A DNA stretch of 36,700 nt. It comes from JAHEDH01 sp965364515. Its GTDB lineage: Bacteria; Actinomycetota; Acidimicrobiia; Spongiisociales; ZC4RG35. This document shows, one piece after another, positions 7,949 through 15,736 of the stretch. The notes beneath the pieces are model-generated. The model worked only from the letters and a program-made list of their open reading frames with translations, ran no database searches and had not been told where the DNA came from. The position numbers and the translations under genes are program-made. The DNA lies in NCBI GenBank assembly GCA_965364515.1, contig CBDTXZ010000006.1, positions 1 to 36,700 on the forward strand, read 5' to 3'. How positions within the stretch are numbered: position 1 is the first letter of the stretch; every line of letters starts with the position of its first letter.

Positions 7949-8914
7949 ATGCCAGCAGCTGCTCCCAGTCTTCGGTTCGGCGCGGATTGCTTCAGCCAAC
8001 ACACAACCTGGGACTCGTATCTCGATGCGATGACGACGGCCGAGAGCCTCGGCTACGACTCCCTCTGGACACCGGATCACGTGCTACCGACCCCGCCCGG
8101 AGCCGATCCCGAAGGCCCGATCCTGGAACCGTATATCGCGATGGCCGCTGTCGCCGCCCGAACGTCACGGGCGACCCTCGGTCTCCTGGTGAGCCCCATC
8201 ACGTTCCGGAGCCCGGCGCTGCTCACGAAGATGGTCACGACACTGGATCATGTCAGCGGAGGGCGTGCGATCCTGGGCGTCGGTTCAGGTTGGGCAGAAG
8301 AGGAACACCGCCAGTACGGCATCGATTTCGGCGGCGGCTTTGCAGAGCGTCTCGACTGGCTCCGCCAGGCGTTGCCCGTCATGAGAGGCATGCTCGACGG
8401 GACACGCCCTTCCTCGGCCGGAGATCGCTATTCGATCCAGGAGGTCATCAACTCTCCGCCGCCGATCCAGGATCGGCTGCCGATTCTGGTTGGGGGCGGA
8501 GGACCCAAGGTGACACTCCGGCTCGTCGCAGAATATGCCGACATGTGCAACCTCATCGGACCGCCTGAACTGGTTGCCGAACGGGAAGAGGCCCTTCTCC
8601 GCCATTGTGAAGCCGTTGGACGCGACCCATCCACCATCGAACGGTCGGTCGCCATCCGCCAGCCGCTCATTCGGGACTCGCGGTCCGAAGCAGAAAGCGC
8701 GCTCAATGACGTGTTCGATCACAACCGGTTCGGACACATCCAGTGGCCCGGAGCCGGCACGCCAGGAACCGTTGACGACCTCGTCGAGACCCTCGCCCAA
8801 TACGTCGAGCTCGGCTACCGCCATCTCATCTTCCAGTTCCTCGCCCCGTACGACCGCGAAACCATGGCCCGGCTGGTCGAAGAAGTCAGGCCCCGACTCG
8901 AATCCATTTCCTGA
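7949..8914 (+). CDS. LLM-class (probably F420-dependent) oxidoreductase
   Basis: A 321-residue luciferase-like TIM barrel. Typical stretches are LRFGADCFSQ at the N-terminus, AESLGYDSLWTPDH (~30-44), the LGLLVSPITFRSPALLTK region, ILGVGSGWAEEEH and LPILVGGGGPK. Actinobacterial proteins of this type generally use cofactor F420 rather than FMN to transfer hydride, in sugar-phosphate, lipid or xenobiotic reduction. The substrate cannot be read from sequence. GGAG (7940-7943) lies 5 nt before the ATG. Hairpins at 8951-8985 could end the transcript. Confidence 0.88.
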   Translation: MPAAAPSLRFGADCFSQHTTWDSYLDAMTTAESLGYDSLWTPDHVLPTPPGADPEGPILEPYIAMAAVAARTSRATLGLLVSPITFRSPALLTKMVTTLDHVSGGRAILGVGSGWAEEEHRQYGIDFGGGFAERLDWLRQALPVMRGMLDGTRPSSAGDRYSIQEVINSPPPIQDRLPILVGGGGPKVTLRLVAEYADMCNLIGPPELVAEREEALLRHCEAVGRDPSTIERSVAIRQPLIRDSRSEAESALNDVFDHNRFGHIQWPGAGTPGTVDDLVETLAQYVELGYRHLIFQFLAPYDRETMARLVEEVRPRLESIS

Positions 8915-8970
8915 ACGCGCCATTGTGATCAGATAGGCATGAGGAGGTCTCGGGGTCCCCTGAGGTCTTT

Positions 8971-8985
8971 TCGGGGGTCTCCCCC
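8971..8985 (+). terminator. Short GC hairpin after the LLM gene
   Basis: CGGGGG TCT CCCCCG, a perfect 6-bp stem with a 3-nt loop, preceded by TTTT and by the near-palindrome GGGGTCCCC (8951-8959). It may terminate the LLM transcript. If so, the next gene starts at 9002 or later rather than at the in-frame ATG 8939. Confidence 0.35.
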
Positions 8986-9001
8986 GGTGTTGCGAGGGGC
9001 C

Positions 9002-10393
9002 ATGCCGGCCGATGCTGTTGTCATGAGCAGCACAACCTTCAACAGCCCCGCGACCGACGTTCACCAGGCCAAGCGCTCGTTCCTGACCGCTGCGCGCCGG
9101 CTCGCAGAAGCCACTCATGAGAGCCGCGATCGCTACGTCGACTTCCTCCGGGCTTTCTCGATCCTCGTCGTCGTCTTCGGCCACTGGCTGATGGCCGGCC
9201 CCGAGATGGTCGACGGGGAGCTCCAGATCGGACATCTGATCTCCGAAGCACGTTGGGCGCAATGGGCGACCTGGCTGCTACAGGTCATGCCGATCTTCTT
9301 CTTCGTCGGCGGATTCTCCAACGCCGGGTCGTGGCGATCGGCCCAACGCAAAGGCACCACCTACGCACGCTGGCTGAGGGACCGCCTCCGCCGCCTCGTC
9401 CTTCCGGTGCTCCCGGTGCTGGCCGTCTGGACCATCATCGCCGTTGCCGCCCTTCAGACCGGACTCGACCGGAACCTCCTGAAGCTCGGGTCGCAGGCGG
9501 CCTTGGTCCCCGTGTGGTTCCTGGCCACCTACGTTCTCATCGTGGCGATGGTCCCGATCTCCCTTCGGCTCTGGGAGCGCTTGGGCTGGACGGCGTTCGC
9601 CGCCACGACCGCCCTCGCTGCTGTCATCGACTTCGCCAATCTGGGGCTGGGCATACCGATGGCGATGTGGCTCAATTACATCTTCGTCTGGAACGCAGTC
9701 CACTTCCTTGGATACGCCTGGGCCGATCGTGACTTCACGTCGGTGTCCCGGAGCACGGCCATCGCCGGGGCGGGTCTCGGGTCGCTTGCCACCCTCGTAG
9801 CGCTGTTCCCGTACCCGCTGGCGATGGTGGGGCTGGACGGCGCAGCCGTGACGAACTCGAACCCACCAAAGGTCACCCTCATCGCTCTCGGCGTGTTCCA
9901 GTTCGGCCTCGCCATGGCTCTGGCAGCACCCGCTCGGCGGTGGCTCGCCGACCTCCGCCTGTGGACCGGGGTCGTTGCCGTGAACGCCTCGATCATGACG
10001 CTGTACCTCTGGCACCTGACAGCGATGGTGTTCGTACTCGGTGCCTCCTACGGCCTCGGTGGAATCGGCCTTGGTCTCAGCATCAACACCATGGCATGGT
10101 GGGCGACGAGGCCAATCTTCATCGCCGTCCTGATCGCAGCAACCGCGCCGTTCTTGATCGCATTCGGGCGGTTCGAGCGCCCCAAGCGGGACCCGCGACC
10201 CACCCCTCCGGTCTGGAAGCCGGTCATGGCGACGGTTGCCGTGTGTGGTGGCCTGGGTCTGCTTGCCAGGTACGGCGTGGCTGATGCCGAAGGTCTGAAC
10301 GGTCTGGCGTTGGCCCTGCCGTTTCTCGGCGTGACCGTCGGTGGCGTCGTGGGACGCTCGATTCACGAACGCAAGGTCAGCACTGCGAGATAG
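9002..10393 (+). CDS. Acyltransferase family 3 membrane protein
   Basis: A 463-residue polytopic protein with about ten or eleven hydrophobic helices. The first helix carries the family hallmark DFLRAFSILVVVFGHW (Arg plus catalytic-type His), followed by QVMPIFFFVGGFSNAGSW. These enzymes O-acylate sugars, peptidoglycan, antibiotics or lipids at the membrane, drawing on cytoplasmic acyl donors. No SGNH domain is attached. Start choice is uncertain: ATG 9002 has GAGG 5 nt upstream, while ATG 8939 and 9023 are in frame. Its last 31 bp overlap the end of the convergent methyltransferase gene. Confidence 0.8.
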   Translation: MPADAVVMSSTTFNSPATDVHQAKRSFLTAARRLAEATHESRDRYVDFLRAFSILVVVFGHWLMAGPEMVDGELQIGHLISEARWAQWATWLLQVMPIFFFVGGFSNAGSWRSAQRKGTTYARWLRDRLRRLVLPVLPVLAVWTIIAVAALQTGLDRNLLKLGSQAALVPVWFLATYVLIVAMVPISLRLWERLGWTAFAATTALAAVIDFANLGLGIPMAMWLNYIFVWNAVHFLGYAWADRDFTSVSRSTAIAGAGLGSLATLVALFPYPLAMVGLDGAAVTNSNPPKVTLIALGVFQFGLAMALAAPARRWLADLRLWTGVVAVNASIMTLYLWHLTAMVFVLGASYGLGGIGLGLSINTMAWWATRPIFIAVLIAATAPFLIAFGRFERPKRDPRPTPPVWKPVMATVAVCGGLGLLARYGVADAEGLNGLALALPFLGVTVGGVVGRSIHERKVSTAR

Positions 10394-11076
10394 CGGACGT
10401 CATCGCCGGCGACCACCTCGGCGCCCCATCCGGCTCGGTGCGCCAGGGCGGCGAGTTCCTCGAACGAGCAGAACAAGTAGTCGAACCACGGACCGATCGT
10501 GTGCTTCGTCCTCACTCGGAGCACCACGTGACCGGCCATCCGCCCCCTCGCCCGATTCGCCTGGTGATACTCGAGGTGGGTCGGATCATCCGTTCTGTAT
10601 GGATCGAGCGTGGTGCCGACGATCGCGGCTCCCGGATTCGCCATTGCAGCGAGCCGCTCGAGGGATCGGACCGGGTCCGGCGCCAGAAGGCCGACATTGT
10701 GACCCATCATGAGAAACCCGTCGAAACACTCCTCGGGCTCATAGAGGTGGATCGACTGATGGACGGTGCGTTCCACACCGCGCCGACGGCACACCTCGAT
10801 CGCTCCGGCCGAGTCATCGAGGGCAGTCACATCCAGCCCTCGGGCCTGCGCGGCGAGGGAGAAGCGACCGGCACCCGCCCCGATATCGAGGACACGCCCC
10901 GATACCAGATCGAGGCCGGCACTCTCGATGCCCGCGAACCCGGCCGGCCCGCCGAAGTACTGGGCAGAATCGAATGCCTCTACGAGGCCGTCGTCACGCT
11001 CGACGACGTGGGCTCCCATTCCACCGTCGAGATGGTCCAGGAGCGCCTCGCCAAACGCATCACCGCGACTCGCCAT
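10363..11076 (-). CDS. Class I SAM-dependent methyltransferase
   Basis: A 237-residue protein with SAM-binding motif I VLDIGAGAGRFSL, an acidic residue after motif II (DVTALDDSAGAIEVC) and FDGFLMMGHNVGLL at motif IV. This is the Methyltransf_11/25 type. The YFGGPAGFAGIE segment just before the core and the C-terminal WFDYLFCSFEELAALA may shape the acceptor pocket; the acceptor is unknown. ATG 11076 is preferred because a CATGCT hexamer lies 6 nt upstream and conserved sequence starts soon after; the longer open frame to 11259 runs across the neighbouring gene and is arginine-rich, as non-coding frames are here. Confidence 0.8.
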   Translation of the reverse strand: MASRGDAFGEALLDHLDGGMGAHVVERDDGLVEAFDSAQYFGGPAGFAGIESAGLDLVSGRVLDIGAGAGRFSLAAQARGLDVTALDDSAGAIEVCRRRGVERTVHQSIHLYEPEECFDGFLMMGHNVGLLAPDPVRSLERLAAMANPGAAIVGTTLDPYRTDDPTHLEYHQANRARGRMAGHVVLRVRTKHTIGPWFDYLFCSFEELAALAHRAGWGAEVVAGDDVRYLAVLTLRS

Positions 11077-11082
11077 GGCCAG

Positions 11083-11088
11083 AGCATG
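11083..11088 (-). promoter_or_regulatory. Weak -10 box before the methyltransferase gene
   Basis: CATGCT on the minus strand, 6 nt before ATG 11076. It fits the leaderless spacing seen elsewhere but matches the hexamer consensus poorly. Confidence 0.25.
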
Positions 11089-11138
11089 CCGCAATGGCCC
11101 CGGCCATGTCCAGGGAATTCGGGGTCGTGACCGACGGG

Positions 11139-12092
11139 CTAGATGACCCAGGGCTCCAGATGAGGCCGGACGAACAAGACCCGGAACAGCTCCAGATCCA
11201 ACTGCAGATCCTTCCCGTCGTCCTCGACTTCCACGTCTTCGACAGCAATGTCGCCGCATGCCGTCGATCCGACCACGGCGTTGAGCACGGTGGAGTCGTC
11301 GCGGTCGTCGGAGTCGACGATCCCGTAGAGGTACACGGTCTTCCGAATGTCGTCCTTCTCGATGACGATCGACGGAACCGCTTTCGTAGCATCGTGCGTG
11401 GACTCGAGCACAACCACGGCGACGGTCGTGTCCAGCACCAGCTGGACGGTGACATCCTGCGGGGCCAGCTCGGTGAAGAACACGGTGACGGGGACGGTCT
11501 CGCCCTCCTTCACGACGAAGGGGCCGCCGGCGAGCTCGACATCCATGTGAACCGAAACCTCGACCGTTGCGTCGTCAGAGGCCCCATCGGGATCAGTGAC
11601 CTCGAGTTCGAACTCGTAGGTGCCGAGACGATCGGGGGTCGCGTCGACCTGACGCGCGGTGCGGCGAGGATGGAGTTTCCCGCTGACGACGGCCGAATCG
11701 GACGGCTGGTCGAGAACCGTCCACAGAAAGTCGAGCGAGTCGCCGTCGAGATCGTACGAGGAACGGCCGTCGAGCGAGATGTCCTCCCCGTAGGCAATGC
11801 AGTCATCCGTCCGGATCACTGCGACCGGCGGCCGGTTCCCGGTCTGATCGTCGCTGCTGTCGTCATCGTCCTTGCGATCAGGGAGGTTCGTCGGGCAGGT
11901 GCCTTCGACATCGCCGTGCTCGAGATGGGCTTTCACGGCATTGCCCGAAATCGAGATCATGTGAGCGTTGCCCGGGTTGCCGGGAGGAATGTGACACACA
12001 TCGACCTTCTGCTTCGGCGCTGCGGCAACCGCCATCGCAGGCACCATCAATGCAACGATCACCAAGGTGATCAACGGGGAACGCTTTCCCAT
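11139..12092 (-). CDS. Secreted protein with a CHIPPGN motif and a PKD-like beta-sandwich domain
   Basis: A 317-residue protein with a clear signal peptide: MGKRSP, a hydrophobic core, then AVAAA (~21-25). The mature N-terminus carries VCHIPPGNPGNAH and VKAHLEHGD (residues 32-61), a Cys/His-rich motif seen in many bacterial secreted proteins and of unknown function. A short acidic linker (DDDDSSDD) follows, then a PKD-like domain (RPPVAVIRTDD, SLDGRSSYDLDGDSLDFLW, TYEFELEVTDPDG) and a second beta-rich domain (VKEGETVPVTVFF). The C-terminus has no LPXTG or membrane anchor. ATG 12092 has GGGAG 5 nt upstream and a good promoter at 12121-12150. Probably extracellular structural or adhesive; no enzyme motif seen. 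Confidence 0.72.
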   Translation of the reverse strand: MGKRSPLITLVIVALMVPAMAVAAAPKQKVDVCHIPPGNPGNAHMISISGNAVKAHLEHGDVEGTCPTNLPDRKDDDDSSDDQTGNRPPVAVIRTDDCIAYGEDISLDGRSSYDLDGDSLDFLWTVLDQPSDSAVVSGKLHPRRTARQVDATPDRLGTYEFELEVTDPDGASDDATVEVSVHMDVELAGGPFVVKEGETVPVTVFFTELAPQDVTVQLVLDTTVAVVVLESTHDATKAVPSIVIEKDDIRKTVYLYGIVDSDDRDDSTVLNAVVGSTACGDIAVEDVEVEDDGKDLQLDLELFRVLFVRPHLEPWVI

Positions 12093-12120
12093 CTCCACTC
12101 CCTTGCTCTCTCCACCACTG

Positions 12121-12150
12121 AACATACGCCACCACGCCTCGGGTTGGCAA
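12121..12150 (-). promoter_or_regulatory. Sigma-70-type promoter of the secreted PKD protein gene
   Basis: Minus strand: -35 TTGCCA (12145-12150), 18-bp spacer, -10 TATGTT (12121-12126). It is one of the few promoters here with a recognisable -35. The start codon is about 28 nt downstream with its own Shine-Dalgarno. Confidence 0.6.
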
Positions 12151-12181
12151 GAGATCGTGAAGATGACGCGTCGAACCCGAC

Positions 12182-13498
12182 TCAGGGGTTCTCCCGCTGG
12201 ACCTCGTCGAGACGGCCGGCACCGACGAGCGCCAGTGCAGAGAACGCCGTGAAGACCGCAAACACGCCCGCCAAGCCGATCGCATCCGACAGAGGCCCGA
12301 ACACTCCGGTCGTCACGATGACCACCCCGACGACGGTGTTCGAGACCGCCGTGTAGACGGCCCGCTCATCTTGATCCGCCATGTCGACGAGGTGGGTGGA
12401 ACGACCCAGCCGGACACCCTGATACGCGAGCATCACGAGGAACAACAGCCCTGCAGCGATCCACGGGCTCGCCAGGAAACCGTCGTCGATAACGGATCCG
12501 ACCGCTGCGACCCCGAAGAGAAGCGCGGAAGCCGATGCAGCACCCATCAGCACCTTCCGCGACGATCGATCGGAGAGGTCACCCCACACCCGCCCACCGA
12601 TGATCGTGGCGAGACTCGACGCAACCACGAACGGCCCGAGCTCGCCGAGACGGCGGCCACCTGTCGAGGTGAGCTGGAGCAGATACGGAGGGGCGATGGC
12701 GGTCACCGTCAACAACGATCGGGTCAACACGAACATCCCGAGCTGCCGGTCCTCCCGGAGCAGCGAGAGATTCGAAATGGCCGAAGAGGCCCCGTCGATT
12801 CCCCCTTCCGTGGCGCCAGGCTCCTCTTCCAGCTGGAGGAACAGCCCGCCGGCCAGGAGCCACAGGGCTCCCGCCACGAACAGCGCGATCCCGATCGCCG
12901 TTCGCTCGAGCGGGATCACATCGAACGCCAGAGCGGCACCGAACGACAAGACCAACGCAGCGGATATCGAGGCGGCGGTGCCGGTCACCGATCCCCGCTT
13001 CGACTTCGACACCGTCTTGCCGAGCACGTCCTTGTAGCTCACCGAGGCAAAGCTCCGGGCATTCGCAAACAAGAACAACAGTGCGACGATCAGCCATGCG
13101 GCAGCTGCACCATCGAAGGCGAGGGCGGTCACCCCCATCCCGAGCACTGCTGTGCCCTGCACTGCCGAAGCTCCCGCCCAGACCTGCTTGCGGATCTCCA
13201 GCCGTCTGACCCGATGGCCGATGAACAACTGAGGAACCAGAGCGAATGCCTCGCGGATCGGAACGAGCAGTCCAATGGCAGTCGCTGAGCCACCGACCGC
13301 TCCGACGAGCCAGGCCAGCACGAGCTTGGGGTCGAGCAAGCCGTCGCCCGTCTTGGTTGCAGCCAGGCTGCTCAGGTGGAGCGTCATGTTGCGCGCCTGG
13401 TGGTTGCAGGCGTCCTCGGGGATGTCCCGACACACCCGGTCGGCTCCCTCACCGAAGACCAGCTCGGCGACGTTGTCGACTCCGTCGGATCGGGACAT
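12182..13498 (-). CDS. Major facilitator superfamily (MFS) transporter
   Basis: A 438-residue protein with about 11-12 hydrophobic helices in two halves, separated by a charged loop (LQLEEEPGATEGG, LREDRQLG). RVWGDLSDRSSRKVLMG is the MFS loop 2-3 signature (GxLaDrxxRkxxl) in the second half; FIGHRVRRLEIRKQ is its degenerate equivalent in the first half. The first ~40 residues (SDGVDNVAELVFGEG, CxxxxxxxC) are cytoplasmic and unusual for MFS. Substrate unknown. ATG 13498 is 6 nt after a -10 box, leaderless, and divergent from the thioesterase across 42 bp. Confidence 0.8.
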   Translation of the reverse strand: MSRSDGVDNVAELVFGEGADRVCRDIPEDACNHQARNMTLHLSSLAATKTGDGLLDPKLVLAWLVGAVGGSATAIGLLVPIREAFALVPQLFIGHRVRRLEIRKQVWAGASAVQGTAVLGMGVTALAFDGAAAAWLIVALLFLFANARSFASVSYKDVLGKTVSKSKRGSVTGTAASISAALVLSFGAALAFDVIPLERTAIGIALFVAGALWLLAGGLFLQLEEEPGATEGGIDGASSAISNLSLLREDRQLGMFVLTRSLLTVTAIAPPYLLQLTSTGGRRLGELGPFVVASSLATIIGGRVWGDLSDRSSRKVLMGAASASALLFGVAAVGSVIDDGFLASPWIAAGLLFLVMLAYQGVRLGRSTHLVDMADQDERAVYTAVSNTVVGVVIVTTGVFGPLSDAIGLAGVFAVFTAFSALALVGAGRLDEVQRENP

Positions 13499-13504
13499 GA
13501 TCCG

Positions 13505-13510
13505 ACGCTA
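13505..13510 (-). promoter_or_regulatory. -10 box, leaderless promoter of the MFS gene
   Basis: TAGCGT on the minus strand, 6 nt before ATG 13498. It lies back-to-back with the thioesterase -10 box at 13528. Confidence 0.5.
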
Positions 13511-13527
13511 CCCGGCAAGACGCCCGC

Positions 13528-13533
13528 TACGGT
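13528..13533 (+). promoter_or_regulatory. -10 box, leaderless promoter of the thioesterase gene
   Basis: TACGGT, 7 nt before GTG 13541. It decides the GTG start, since no Shine-Dalgarno is present. Confidence 0.5.
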
Positions 13534-13540
13534 TCGCCGC

Positions 13541-13966
13541 GTGGCACACGAGACGTCGATCACCGTCCGGTTCTCGGACCTCGACCCGTACGACCACGTC
13601 AACCACGCCCGGTATCTCACGTACTTCGAGTCGGCTCGGATCGAGATGCTCGACGCCGTGGGATACGGCATGAGCAGGATGAAACGTGACGGATTCCAGA
13701 TCGTGCTGGTGGAGGTCTGCGTCCGTTTCCAGGCCGCCGCCGGGCTTCACGACCGGATAGCGATCACCACGAACCTCGTCGACATCAAACGGGCGAGCAC
13801 GAGCTGGGCCCAGGAGGCTCGGGTCGGCGATCGGGTCGTGGCGACCCTCGAGGCGACAGCCGCATTCACCGATGCGAGCGGGCGGCCGACCCGTCCACCT
13901 GCCGGCTTCGCCGAGGCGGTCGCTCGGGGCCTGGGCACGACGTCATCCGATCCGCACCCGGCATAG
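13541..13966 (+). CDS. Acyl-CoA thioesterase (4HBT hotdog fold)
   Basis: A 141-residue hotdog protein. VRFSDLDPYDHVNHARYLTY (~9-28) is the 4HBT signature with the catalytic-type Asp (DxxxHVN), followed by the helix FESARIEML. The family hydrolyses acyl-CoA or aryl-CoA thioesters (YbgC/FadM type). GTG 13541 fits the leaderless -10 box and the N-terminal length of homologues; the open frame upstream would run through the divergent promoter. Its TAG stop is part of the candidate -10 box of the VIT gene. Confidence 0.88.
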   Translation: MAHETSITVRFSDLDPYDHVNHARYLTYFESARIEMLDAVGYGMSRMKRDGFQIVLVEVCVRFQAAAGLHDRIAITTNLVDIKRASTSWAQEARVGDRVVATLEATAAFTDASGRPTRPPAGFAEAVARGLGTTSSDPHPA

Positions 13967-13969
13967 GGT
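13964..13969 (+). promoter_or_regulatory. Candidate -10 box of the rubrerythrin-VIT gene
   Basis: TAGGGT overlapping the thioesterase TAG stop, about 28 nt before GTG 13998. Confidence 0.35.
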
Positions 13970-13997
13970 GAGCGGGACCAACCGATCCGGAAGCCAC

Positions 13998-15119
13998 GTG
14001 AAGAGCGACACAGACAGATACCGAGAGAACTTCGTCGAGGAGATGAACGCAGCCTTCCTCTACCGGGTTGCCGCCGAGCTCGAAGAGGACGAAGCGATTG
14101 CCGGCGTGTACATCAGGCTCGCCGAGACCGAGGAGAAGCACGCTGATCTCTGGCGCGAGAAGCTCGAAGGTGCTGGAGCGTCGATTCCGTCGAGCGAGCC
14201 GGAGCTCCGCTCGCGGATCCTCGCATGGCTGGCACGACGCATGGGCCCTGGAGTGTTGGCCCAGGTCATGGCGTCGACCGAGATGTCAGGCCGGACGATG
14301 TACGACAACCAGCCGGAAGCGGCGGGCACCTCACTTCCCTCCGACGAGAGATCACATGCGATCGTGCTCGACGCCCTGAGAAAAGACTCCTCCGGAGTCT
14401 CCGGTGGAGTGCTCGCTCGACTCGAAGGACGCCATCGGGCGGTGGGAGGGAATGCCCTCAGGGCCGCCGTACTCGGAGCAAACGATGGGCTGGTGTCCAA
14501 CACCTCACTGGTGATGGGAGTCGCAGGTGCGGCGTTCTCGGCGACCGGGGTGCTCCTCTCGGGGCTGGCAGGCCTGCTGGCCGGTGCGGTCTCGATGGCA
14601 CTCGGCGAGTGGCTATCGGTCCAGAGCTCACGGGAACTTCATCTGTCGCAGATCGAGAGCGAACGGCGCGAGATCCTGGAGATGCCCGAGGCCGAGGCCG
14701 AAGAGTTGGCGCTCATCTATCAGGCGAAGGGGATGCCCCAGGACCAGGCCGAGCGGGCTGCGAAGGAGGTCATGAAGGACCCCGACGCCTTCCTCGACAC
14801 CAAGGTACGCGAGGAACTCGGGATCGACCCCGAAGACCTCGGAGGCTCTGCGTGGGAGGCGGCGATCGCCTCGTTCTTCCTGTTCGCAGCGGGCGCCGTC
14901 ATCCCTGTCATCCCGTTCTTCTTCACCGAGGGCGGAGCCGCGGTGTTGTGGAGCTTGGGCCTGGCAGCAGTCGGGCTGTTCCTGCTCGGCGCCGCCACGG
15001 CGCTGGTGACCGGGACCCGCGTCGGCAGAACCGGTGCGCGCTCGCTGATCCTCGGCCTGGTCGCTGCCGGAGCGACCTACGGGGTGGGCAGCCTTCTCGG
15101 TGTCACGGTCGGAGGCTGA
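13998..15119 (+). CDS. Rubrerythrin-VIT1 fusion, membrane iron transporter (MbfA/CCC1-like)
   Basis: A 373-residue fusion. Residues 1-~140 are a ferritin-like/rubrerythrin four-helix region with di-iron-type ligands in FVEEMNAAFLYR and ETEEKHADLW (ExxH). The rest is a VIT1/CCC1 transporter, beginning NALRAAVLGANDGLVSNTSL, with SMALGEWLSVQSS and three C-terminal helices. This plan matches MbfA, which exports Fe2+ and protects from peroxide in alphaproteobacteria; the ferritin part probably senses or oxidises iron. GTG 13998 is chosen for GGAAG (13989-13993) and domain start; GTG 13968 is an in-frame alternative. No Fur-type box was recognised. Terminates at 15128-15158. Confidence 0.85.
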   Translation: MKSDTDRYRENFVEEMNAAFLYRVAAELEEDEAIAGVYIRLAETEEKHADLWREKLEGAGASIPSSEPELRSRILAWLARRMGPGVLAQVMASTEMSGRTMYDNQPEAAGTSLPSDERSHAIVLDALRKDSSGVSGGVLARLEGRHRAVGGNALRAAVLGANDGLVSNTSLVMGVAGAAFSATGVLLSGLAGLLAGAVSMALGEWLSVQSSRELHLSQIESERREILEMPEAEAEELALIYQAKGMPQDQAERAAKEVMKDPDAFLDTKVREELGIDPEDLGGSAWEAAIASFFLFAAGAVIPVIPFFFTEGGAAVLWSLGLAAVGLFLLGAATALVTGTRVGRTGARSLILGLVAAGATYGVGSLLGVTVGG

Positions 15120-15127
15120 GAGCGCGA

Positions 15128-15158
15128 CGATGCCCCGGCGGGAGGAGCCGGGGCATCG
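15128..15158. terminator. Bidirectional terminator hairpin between VIT and hsp20
   Basis: Perfect 12-bp stem (15128-15139 with 15147-15158, CGATGCCCCGGC) and 7-nt loop, between the convergent VIT gene (stop 15119) and hsp20 (stop at 15176). Confidence 0.85.
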
Positions 15159-15175
15159 CTGGGTTGCTGGATGTT

Positions 15176-15589
15176 TCAGCTGGTGAGGACTCGGTCGCTC
15201 ACGCCGACGTTGATCTTCCTCGGCTTCGCCTGCTCGGCGACCGGAATCGAGATCGTCAGGACGCCTGCGTCGTAGCCGGCCTCGATCTTGTCTGCGTCGA
15301 GGCCCTCTCCCAGGAAGAACTGACGTGAGAAGGTCCCCTGCGGCCGCTCGCTCAGAATGACGGAGGTGTCTTCTCCGTTGTCCCACTTGCGCTCAGCGGT
15401 GATGGTCAACGTGTTCTTCTCGATCTCGAGATCGATCGAGTCCTGATCGACACCGGGGAGATCGACGTGGAGCCAGAAGCGGTCACCCTGGCGATAGGCG
15501 TCGACCGGCATGAAGGTGGAACCAGAACGTCCCATCATCTGACGGGAGAGTCGGTCGAAATCGTTGAAGGGATCGAATCGCATCAACAT
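15176..15589 (-). CDS. Hsp20/alpha-crystallin small heat shock protein
   Basis: A 137-residue small heat shock protein. It starts MLMRFDPFNDFDRLSRQM, the usual N-terminus of actinobacterial Hsp20, and carries the alpha-crystallin domain (FWLHVDLPGVDQDSIDLEIE, then GVLTISIPV) with a C-terminal tail KPRKINV close to the IxI motif used in oligomer assembly. It is an ATP-independent holdase. AAAGGAG (15600-15606) is 10 nt before ATG 15589; an ATG two codons in is an alternative. The ~100-nt leader, TTGACA promoter and an HspR-like operator (15710-15736) suggest repression in the absence of heat stress. Confidence 0.93.
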   Translation of the reverse strand: MLMRFDPFNDFDRLSRQMMGRSGSTFMPVDAYRQGDRFWLHVDLPGVDQDSIDLEIEKNTLTITAERKWDNGEDTSVILSERPQGTFSRQFFLGEGLDADKIEAGYDAGVLTISIPVAEQAKPRKINVGVSDRVLTS

Positions 15590-15696
15590 GTGCAGATCAC
15601 TCCTTTGTGTGAATGTCTTGCCGTGCGGAACGCCGGATCGACGCCACTGCGGAAACTCGGTGGATCTATCACGGCGCTCACCTGATAACTACCCGT

Positions 15697-15725
15697 ATTG
15701 TGCCTCAGTAAACCTGATATGTCAA
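15697..15725 (-). promoter_or_regulatory. Sigma-70-type promoter of hsp20
   Basis: Minus strand: perfect -35 TTGACA (15720-15725), 17-bp spacer, -10 CACAAT (15697-15702). The -35 lies in the centre of the inverted repeat 15710-15736. Confidence 0.55.
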
Positions 15726-15736
15726 GACTCAGGTTT
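15710..15736. promoter_or_regulatory. HspR/HAIR-like operator of hsp20
   Basis: Perfect inverted repeat AAACCTGA - 11 bp - TCAGGTTT. The HAIR element bound by HspR is CTTGAGT-N7-ACTCAAG, i.e. CTTGA-N11-TCAAG; this site is CCTGA-N11-TCAGG, same spacing with one symmetric base change. It covers the -35 box, a good place for repression. A third half-site ACCTGATA lies at 15680-15687. Its right arm overlaps the last codons of the VOC gene. Confidence 0.55.

Noticed and set aside
9278..10366. 362-residue minus-strand open frame across the acyltransferase
   Set aside because: Low-complexity charged translation, no start signal, and the plus strand encodes a clear membrane acyltransferase.
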